Below, piece by piece: positions 6,361 to 10,960 of a stretch of DNA of 10,960 bases (positions are counted from its first letter, which is position 1; each line of letters starts with the position of its first letter). The notes under the pieces were generated by a model that saw nothing but the letters and a program-made list of their open reading frames with translations, had not been told where the DNA came from and searched no databases. This stretch comes from Candidatus Woesearchaeota archaeon (GTDB lineage Archaea; Nanobdellota; Nanobdellia; Woesearchaeales; GW2011-AR4), in the NCBI GenBank assembly GCA_016185815.1, contig JACPMT010000071.1:1-10960 (forward strand), read 5' to 3'. Made by a program: the position numbers and the translations under genes.

Positions 6361-6983
6361 TATTTCACTCCAAGCAGTTTTGATATGTCATCCAGGTCAA
6401 TGTCTTTGGATTCTGACTCTTTCTTTTTTGGCTCTTGCATTTTTAAAGACGGTATCGAGCTTTTTTCCTCTTTTTCAGCAGTTCCCCCCAATGCAGCAAT
6501 CAGTTTGTTGCCAACTGCCTCTACCTCATTCTGCTCCATGGCTTTCTGCGGCAGGGTAAAATTAATGCCGTCATTTTCCTTTCTTGGTATTATATGCGCC
6601 ATGAAGTGCTGCGCCCTTTGTCCGGCTGCAATTCCATTCGCCACTATTACATTAGTGCCCTGCGCATCAATGCTTCTCAGCATGGAATTGGAAAGCGCTT
6701 TGGAAACCATGAATACATAAGAGACCTCATCATCTGGAATTTGAGGCATGATTGAGTAATGCTCTTTTGTCAGAAGAAGGACATGCCCGGGGTTTGCCGG
6801 GTTTATATCCAGAAGCGCAATTACCTTTTCATCTTCGTAAACCTTCCTTGACTGAACCTTGCCGGCAATTATCTGGCAGAATATGCACTGCTTTTTCTGG
6901 AATTCCTTAAGCTCCTCAGGGCTCATGTTTTTTATTTTTTCCTGCAGCGCTTTTAACTGCTCCGGGCTTATTTGCTCTGCCAT
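6360..6983 (-). CDS. HIT-family nucleotide hydrolase/transferase
   Basis: A 207-residue HIT protein and close paralogue of the gene after it (shared blocks NPGH, AQGTN, VANGI, AGQ, IPRKENDGIN). An N-terminal helical extension (about 1-30, with the repeat SPEQLKAL / SPEELKEF) precedes the zinc pair C33-x2-C36 and the fold proper. The triad region reads AQHFMAHIIPR: H126 and the nucleophile position H130 are kept, and the middle His is M128. It could therefore still act on AMP-type nucleotides such as Ap4A, AMP-lysine or adenosine phosphoramidates; which one cannot be read from sequence. A charged linker and an acidic helix (DIDLDDISKLLG) form the C-terminus. It heads the two-gene unit, behind a TATA box spaced for a leaderless start. 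Confidence 0.92.
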   Translation of the reverse strand: MAEQISPEQLKALQEKIKNMSPEELKEFQKKQCIFCQIIAGKVQSRKVYEDEKVIALLDINPANPGHVLLLTKEHYSIMPQIPDDEVSYVFMVSKALSNSMLRSIDAQGTNVIVANGIAAGQRAQHFMAHIIPRKENDGINFTLPQKAMEQNEVEAVGNKLIAALGGTAEKEEKSSIPSLKMQEPKKKESESKDIDLDDISKLLGVK

Positions 6984-7004
6984 GGATTAGCTAAAATACC
7001 GCTT

Positions 7005-7017
7005 AATTATAAATATT
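7005..7017 (-). promoter_or_regulatory. TATA box of the HIT gene pair
   Basis: On the minus strand AATATTTATAATT is centred about 28 bases before the ATG at 6983, as expected for a leaderless transcript. It faces the promoter of the Tat-signal gene across an intergenic region of 118 bases. Confidence 0.55.
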
Positions 7018-7063
7018 GTTGTTTTTATTTTTTAACTACTTTTATATAGTAAAAAACCGAAAG

Positions 7064-7073
7064 ATTTATAAAG
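7064..7073 (+). promoter_or_regulatory. TATA box and BRE of the Tat-signal protein gene
   Basis: ATTTATAAAG is preceded by CCGAAAG (7057-7063), which resembles the purine-rich archaeal BRE. It is centred about 33 bases before the ATG at 7102, predicting a leader of under 10 bases. A second A/T-rich element (TTTTATATAG, 7040-7049) lies further upstream and could be an alternative. Confidence 0.55.
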
Positions 7074-7101
7074 GGATAAATATAGATAGGATTGAAGTTG
7101 A

Positions 7102-7575
7102 ATGTATAATGCAAAAGCAGTTCCATCTACAAGAAAAGCAGACACACTAGGTAGAAGGGACTTTATAAAAGGAGTTGCAGCCTTTGCTGGACTGGAACTA
7201 ATTGCTTTAACTTATAAGGATGGGCATGCTCAAGATAACAATCAACAATCAAAAATTCTGCCCTTTAATTTTATTGGGGAATGGGAAGGTACTTACTCCA
7301 GTGGTCCAGAAATTGTGAAAATTCAACAAGATACAGAAAATAGTACAAAGAATAGAAATTATTTTACAGGATTTAAAACACAAGGAAATACTAATGTTGG
7401 AAAAGATGAATCTACTTTAGAAATTGAAACAAGAAACAATGGTAAATCAGTTTATTGTCGGCTTAAACATTCTGCTGAAGGTTGGGTACAAGGTACTTTT
7501 AGAATCATAGATGGAGATTCTTTTCAATGCCAAACAAGATTAGGTACTATTACTTACACAAGAAAAAAGTCATAA
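7102..7575 (+). CDS. Small secreted protein with a Tat signal peptide
   Basis: A 157-residue protein of unknown function, exported. The N-terminus carries a clear twin-arginine signal: R18-R19-D-F-I-K, then a mild hydrophobic stretch (24-38), a short polar part and a likely cleavage near G41-H-A43. Such signals send folded proteins through the Tat translocase. The mature part (about 114 residues) starts FNFIGEWEGTYSSG and looks all-beta, with alternating hydrophobic residues and Trp/Gly at strand ends, so a small beta-barrel (lipocalin-like) is possible but not shown. C119 and C143 could form a disulfide. Codons (no GGC, many GGA/GGT, ACT, TCT) differ from most neighbours and match the 127-residue gene, hinting at transfer. 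An in-frame TGA directly precedes the ATG, which fixes the start. It converges on the next gene with a 41-base gap. Confidence 0.8.
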   Translation: MYNAKAVPSTRKADTLGRRDFIKGVAAFAGLELIALTYKDGHAQDNNQQSKILPFNFIGEWEGTYSSGPEIVKIQQDTENSTKNRNYFTGFKTQGNTNVGKDESTLEIETRNNGKSVYCRLKHSAEGWVQGTFRIIDGDSFQCQTRLGTITYTRKKS

Positions 7576-7616
7576 AACATTTTATATTCTAATTTGAAAA
7601 TATTTTATTTGAATGT

Positions 7617-10600
7617 CTAATAACCACCTCCACCACCATTGCCTGAACTTGGCGGAGGAGTATAGAAACATTGATTATCAATGCACTCAAAGTTTACACC
7701 ACAAGACGGATTGTTATAAGCGCAGCCGCTTTTCAAAACACAGTTTCCATTGTTGCATTCGTAATCTGCAAGGCATTGATCCTGTTGCGAATAAGTCCAT
7801 GGCGTTGCATAACAGCTTCCAGCAGAGCAGCCTTTGCTGTAGCATGTCCTTGACCTTGTTCTTGTTAAAGAATCCTTACAGGTCCAGCTTCCAAAATCCG
7901 TGCAGTCGTTAAAGTTACCAGAGCCGCAGTCAGTGGTTTGGCTCCATTCAAAGCAGCCATCGTTATTATAATCATTGCAAACTTGGTAGCCTGAGCCATA
8001 GCATTGTGTTGAGTCAGGAGAGCATTCGTCTGTGCAGCTTGGCGTAGGCGCAGTGCAAAACAAATTCAGTATCGTGCAGCACTGCCCATTTTTGCATTTT
8101 GTTCTGATAGGATTTTCCCTGCAGTCATAATAAAGCGGGCCCTGCTTGCTGCAGCTGTCAAACCAGTATATTTTGTCTTTCTCTTGACATTTTCTTTCTG
8201 CATTTGGAGTGCATGATTTTTCACATTCTACATCTTTGCAGATTTCATCAGGTGCACAAGCCTTATCAAGTTCTTCCTGGTTGCTGCAGCTGTCAAGCCA
8301 ATACACAGCATTTCCAACACACTCTTTTCTCTCATGCTTTTTGCAGAATTGGGTTACCTCAACATTAAAGCTGGCACTATCGCTAAATTCAAAGTCATCA
8401 ACCTGCACAGTCACTCTTGAAGCACCTTCTTTGTCTTGCTTTACCTCGCAATCCACATGCTTTTCATTGCTGATGCTGCAATCAACCAAGTCTGAATTTG
8501 TCTGGTCTGTTAGGGTATAAACAAGATTTTTTAGGTTAGTCTCTTTGTCATTGGCGTAATTCCACAAATTGCTGATAACATTCTTTTTCAGCCCAATGCC
8601 TGAAACAAAGACATCCGGCAAGCCGTCTATTGTTGGCGCCGTATTAAGAGCTGTGATTTCAGGCTTTTGCACTTCTTCTTGCTCTTCCTCAACAAACTGC
8701 GCCACTCCAAGACCCTGTATTGTCTGTTTGCATTCATCGCTAAGCTCTTTGCTTAATTTGTAAGAAATCTTTTTTTCTTCGCCTAAAGCGCTAAAATACC
8801 ACATTATCAGTGGATCTCCTTTTATTTCCACATCGCCCTCGATATTTTCTGCGAGATAATTATTTAAGTCCTCAATGCAGCTTTTTGGTATAAACTCATA
8901 AAATTTAAATTCCTTTATCTCTGCGCCTTTTTTAGGCCTTATCACAATCTCTACGCTAGTTATACCATCGCAAAAAGTGAATTTCCTGAACATTTCAACA
9001 TTCTGCCTTGTCAACCTTATTCTTTTTGTCTCTTTTCTTAAATCGTCTGGGCAATTTCTGCATCCAAACTCAATTGCTTCCTTTATTATTCTCTCTGATT
9101 CTTCCTCGCTTATGTTTATCGGTATAAAAGTGCATTCAGGCTGCTCGCATGACGCTGCTATTTTTGCGGATTTTCCGGCGCCTTCCAGAAAAAATGATAT
9201 TTTGTCGAATTTTGGCAGGAAGCATATATGGTAAGGATACGCCATTTCAAGATTGCCTGCATAGAATGAGCGCCTGACATTCCCGTCCTTGACTAAAAAT
9301 ACGTTGCTGTCGCCCTTGCTTTTAAGCGTGTCTTTTATAATTGGAATGTCTTTGAAATCTTCAGGATTTATGTCTTTGTTGATGTCAAAAAAATATATCT
9401 TGTCAACTTTGCACGGTACATCATGGCTTTGCAGCTCTTTCGCCCCATAACGCAGGCTTTTGTCTAAATTGCGCAGCTCAAGCTCGAACTCCGCAATTTC
9501 CGTCTTGCACGCCCTGTCTTTCACAACATTGACCATCTTGTACCCCGCAATCAGTATGGCAATAGAGACCACCCCGACTATGGCATACTTGAACACCTCC
9601 TCCACAATCTGGGCTCTTTTTCTTCCCCTCATTCTCTTTTCAGCGCTTTTTATTTTTTTAATCGCAATGACCAACTTCTCGTCAATCGGCTCGGACCATT
9701 TCCTTTTGTGGTACTCCATCACTATCTCGTATAAAAACATTAGGTAGCCGCCAATATAAAAGAATGTTGAAAGCGTCAGGAATATTGCAAGCGCTATCCC
9801 TATTAAAAAATGAGGCGACAATATATAGACTAAGGACGGGATGTAGAAATCCAGCAGGCTTGCAAAGAAATAAAAGAGGTACACTGCGTAAAATGTCAGC
9901 CCGCCTATCACTGAAAAGGCATACAGCTCCTTTTTGATTTTCTGGTTCGAGGCTAAAATATAGACGGCAAGCCCGAACAGCAAGGCTATTAAAGAAACTG
10001 AAACAACAACAGTTGGTTTATCGGGGAATAAACTGTCCAGCATCGAGCCGCTTTCAAGCAAGGATACCGCCCTTACGTCAACGCCGCTTATTGATTTGTC
10101 CTCCCCGATTACAGCCCCTTTGACTGAAAGGCTTGATATCGGCTCTATCAGATAGCCAGGCATCAGCATGTAAGCTGCAGCCGAAGCGTAAATGAAGAAC
10201 AGGAATATCCTGCTGAAATGCATTTTTTTTTGTGAAAACAAACTGATCCATACAATCACCGGTATAATCAAGAATATTGCGAGCGACAGGGCATTCAGCA
10301 AATAAACGATAAGCAACGGCATTGCAACAAAGCCCGGCACGTTTTTTATATCCTCCAAAAACAATTTTAAAAATGGCGTATGCTCATGCCTTAAAAGCTC
10401 AAGGTAGAAATTTTCCTTTAAGAAGATCAGCGAATAAGCGAAAACTCCCAAATCCGACAGGGCGTGCAGCATCAAAAGACCCGATATTGCCAGAGGCAGC
10501 GTTTTTTTGTAGTGGAAAAGCGACACAAACCTCCTGTACCAGGTTGCGCTGAAATAGCCGATTTTAAACACAAAATTTCTTTTATTGAATTTTTTATGGT

Positions 10601-10960
10601 GCTTTGCTATGCTGTAAATGTAAAAAATAATGCCTGTGGCAACCACAGGGTCGTCTATTACGAATTCAAGCCATTCCAGGATTATATTGTATACAAAATA
10701 ATAGAATCCCAACAATAAAATAAAAACCGATAAAAACTTTATTAACCCGCTTTTAACCTGCTTTTGGTAAATTGCATATAAAAAGCTTGGATGCGAAATT
10801 TCTATTTTTTTTGTTATATAAATGCTGATTGCAAAAATACCCAAAATACCAATATAAAATGTTACTAGATTAGTTAAAGGTAAATTCTTTGAAAAAAATA
10901 TATAAAAATAATCAACAAATTTTATTACAGCGAACTTAAATGCGTCCAATTCCGTGTAGC
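7617..10960 (-). CDS. Giant polytopic membrane protein with pilin-like segment and Cys-rich ectodomain (5' end missing)
   Basis: At least 1110 residues, with a frame still open at the right edge; the nearest candidate start (TTG, 10949) is preceded by in-frame Tyr-Thr-Glu, so the true start is probably outside. Numbering from that TTG: residues 1-410 hold about nine or ten membrane helices (near 28-46, 69-90, 102-116, 151-178, 205-237, 246-268, 313-333, 343-365, 373-410). A basic stretch at 432-446 then leads to RKRA/Q447 with E451 and a further helix (453-472), like the start of an archaeal class III pilin. The outer part has a mixed domain (480-750), a cadherin/Ig-like domain beginning N-T-A-P-T-I-D (about 769-867) and 32 cysteines in 869-1094, ending in PPPSSGNGGGGGY. 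It is probably a cell-surface protein; function unknown. Confidence 0.88.
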   Translation of the reverse strand, partial: YTELDAFKFAVIKFVDYFYIFFSKNLPLTNLVTFYIGILGIFAISIYITKKIEISHPSFLYAIYQKQVKSGLIKFLSVFILLLGFYYFVYNIILEWLEFVIDDPVVATGIIFYIYSIAKHHKKFNKRNFVFKIGYFSATWYRRFVSLFHYKKTLPLAISGLLMLHALSDLGVFAYSLIFLKENFYLELLRHEHTPFLKLFLEDIKNVPGFVAMPLLIVYLLNALSLAIFLIIPVIVWISLFSQKKMHFSRIFLFFIYASAAAYMLMPGYLIEPISSLSVKGAVIGEDKSISGVDVRAVSLLESGSMLDSLFPDKPTVVVSVSLIALLFGLAVYILASNQKIKKELYAFSVIGGLTFYAVYLFYFFASLLDFYIPSLVYILSPHFLIGIALAIFLTLSTFFYIGGYLMFLYEIVMEYHKRKWSEPIDEKLVIAIKKIKSAEKRMRGRKRAQIVEEVFKYAIVGVVSIAILIAGYKMVNVVKDRACKTEIAEFELELRNLDKSLRYGAKELQSHDVPCKVDKIYFFDINKDINPEDFKDIPIIKDTLKSKGDSNVFLVKDGNVRRSFYAGNLEMAYPYHICFLPKFDKISFFLEGAGKSAKIAASCEQPECTFIPINISEEESERIIKEAIEFGCRNCPDDLRKETKRIRLTRQNVEMFRKFTFCDGITSVEIVIRPKKGAEIKEFKFYEFIPKSCIEDLNNYLAENIEGDVEIKGDPLIMWYFSALGEEKKISYKLSKELSDECKQTIQGLGVAQFVEEEQEEVQKPEITALNTAPTIDGLPDVFVSGIGLKKNVISNLWNYANDKETNLKNLVYTLTDQTNSDLVDCSISNEKHVDCEVKQDKEGASRVTVQVDDFEFSDSASFNVEVTQFCKKHERKECVGNAVYWLDSCSNQEELDKACAPDEICKDVECEKSCTPNAERKCQEKDKIYWFDSCSKQGPLYYDCRENPIRTKCKNGQCCTILNLFCTAPTPSCTDECSPDSTQCYGSGYQVCNDYNNDGCFEWSQTTDCGSGNFNDCTDFGSWTCKDSLTRTRSRTCYSKGCSAGSCYATPWTYSQQDQCLADYECNNGNCVLKSGCAYNNPSCGVNFECIDNQCFYTPPPSSGNGGGGGY
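7668..8345 (-). repeat. Cys-rich extracellular region with an imperfect internal repeat
   Basis: Residues 869-1094 of the giant protein contain 32 cysteines. Two imperfect units can be aligned, one from C877 and one from C921, both with the pattern ERK-C (or ERKEC), a short spacer, YW-x-DSCS, then spaced cysteines. Downstream, GYQVCNDYNNDGC and C-x4-C pairs look like smaller disulfide modules. The unit pattern is seen only at protein level; the DNA copies have diverged. Confidence 0.6.
9531..9632 (-). other. Embedded class III (type IV pilin-like) signal segment
   Basis: Residues 440-473 of the giant protein: Met, basic RGRKRA, then QIVEEVF with Glu at +5 from the expected cut, then a hydrophobic helix. 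This is the layout recognised by A24 peptidases in archaea ((K/R)(G/A) before the cut, Q at +1, E at +5). M440 is an ATG at 9630-9632, so an internal start giving a free pilin-like protein is possible. Confidence 0.55.

Noticed and set aside
7576..7616. Bidirectional terminator between the Tat gene and the large gene
   Set aside because: The gap is A/T-rich but holds only short T-runs of four and no stable hairpin, so it is not listed as a feature.
10947..10949. TTG as the true start of the large membrane protein
   Set aside because: The frame continues upstream to the window edge without a stop (Tyr-Thr-Glu precede it), and no promoter can be seen, so the gene is treated as truncated at its 5' end.
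7617..10960. Two genes merged by a sequencing error at the membrane/pilin junction
   Set aside because: The frame is uninterrupted and codon use is smooth across 9630; there is no stop or frame change nearby. An internal start remains possible and is listed as a finding.
1..10960. CRISPR array, insertion sequence, integrase or rRNA
   Set aside because: No regularly spaced repeats, terminal inverted repeats, transposase-like frame or rRNA sequence could be seen.

Overview
The window reads as part of an archaeal chromosome, most likely from a small-genome DPANN-type lineage (Woesearchaeota/Pacearchaeota-like). This placement is inferred from gene character, not from a marker gene. The supporting signs are: archaeal TATA boxes, mostly with a TTTATAAA-like core, about 27-29 bases before start codons and with almost no Shine-Dalgarno sequences; a tRNA gene without encoded CCA and with intron-like insertions; an archaeal-type prepilin peptidase; and a very large membrane protein with a Cys-rich outer part. 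Bacterial-looking metabolic genes (class I GAPDH, zinc-LID adenylate kinase, PHP-type PolX) are mixed in.

Layout, left to right. 1-324 (+): 3' end of a Nudix hydrolase of the Ap4A pyrophosphohydrolase kind. 351-2063 (+): DNA polymerase X with a PHP nuclease domain. 2160-3152 (+): glyceraldehyde-3-phosphate dehydrogenase. 3156-4411 (-): apparently one transcription unit of tRNA-Thr(UGU), an unknown helical protein and adenylate kinase, converging on GAPDH with a 3-base gap. 4509-5414 (+): GxGD-type prepilin/preflagellin peptidase, overlapping at its 3' end with 5403-5786 (-), an unknown 127-residue protein. 5824-6983 (-): two tandem HIT-family genes joined by a TAATG overlap. 7102-7575 (+): a small Tat-signal secreted protein. 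7617-10960 (-): a giant membrane protein that runs off the right edge.

Three themes link the genes. First, several act on adenine nucleotides (Nudix Ap4A hydrolase, adenylate kinase, two HIT proteins), and PolX suggests DNA repair. Second, there is a cell-surface theme: the A24 peptidase matches class III (pilin-type) signal peptides, and the giant protein carries exactly such a motif (RKRA/Q with Glu at +5) about 440 residues into the chain, after a polytopic membrane domain. Third, two small genes (5403-5786 and 7102-7575) use GGT/GGA, TTA/CTA and ACT/TCT codons where their neighbours use GGC and CTG, which suggests recent acquisition.

The points most worth following are the tRNA-Thr gene with two insertions (anticodon loop and D-loop), the HIT paralogue that has lost its catalytic histidine, and the embedded pilin-like processing site in the giant surface protein.
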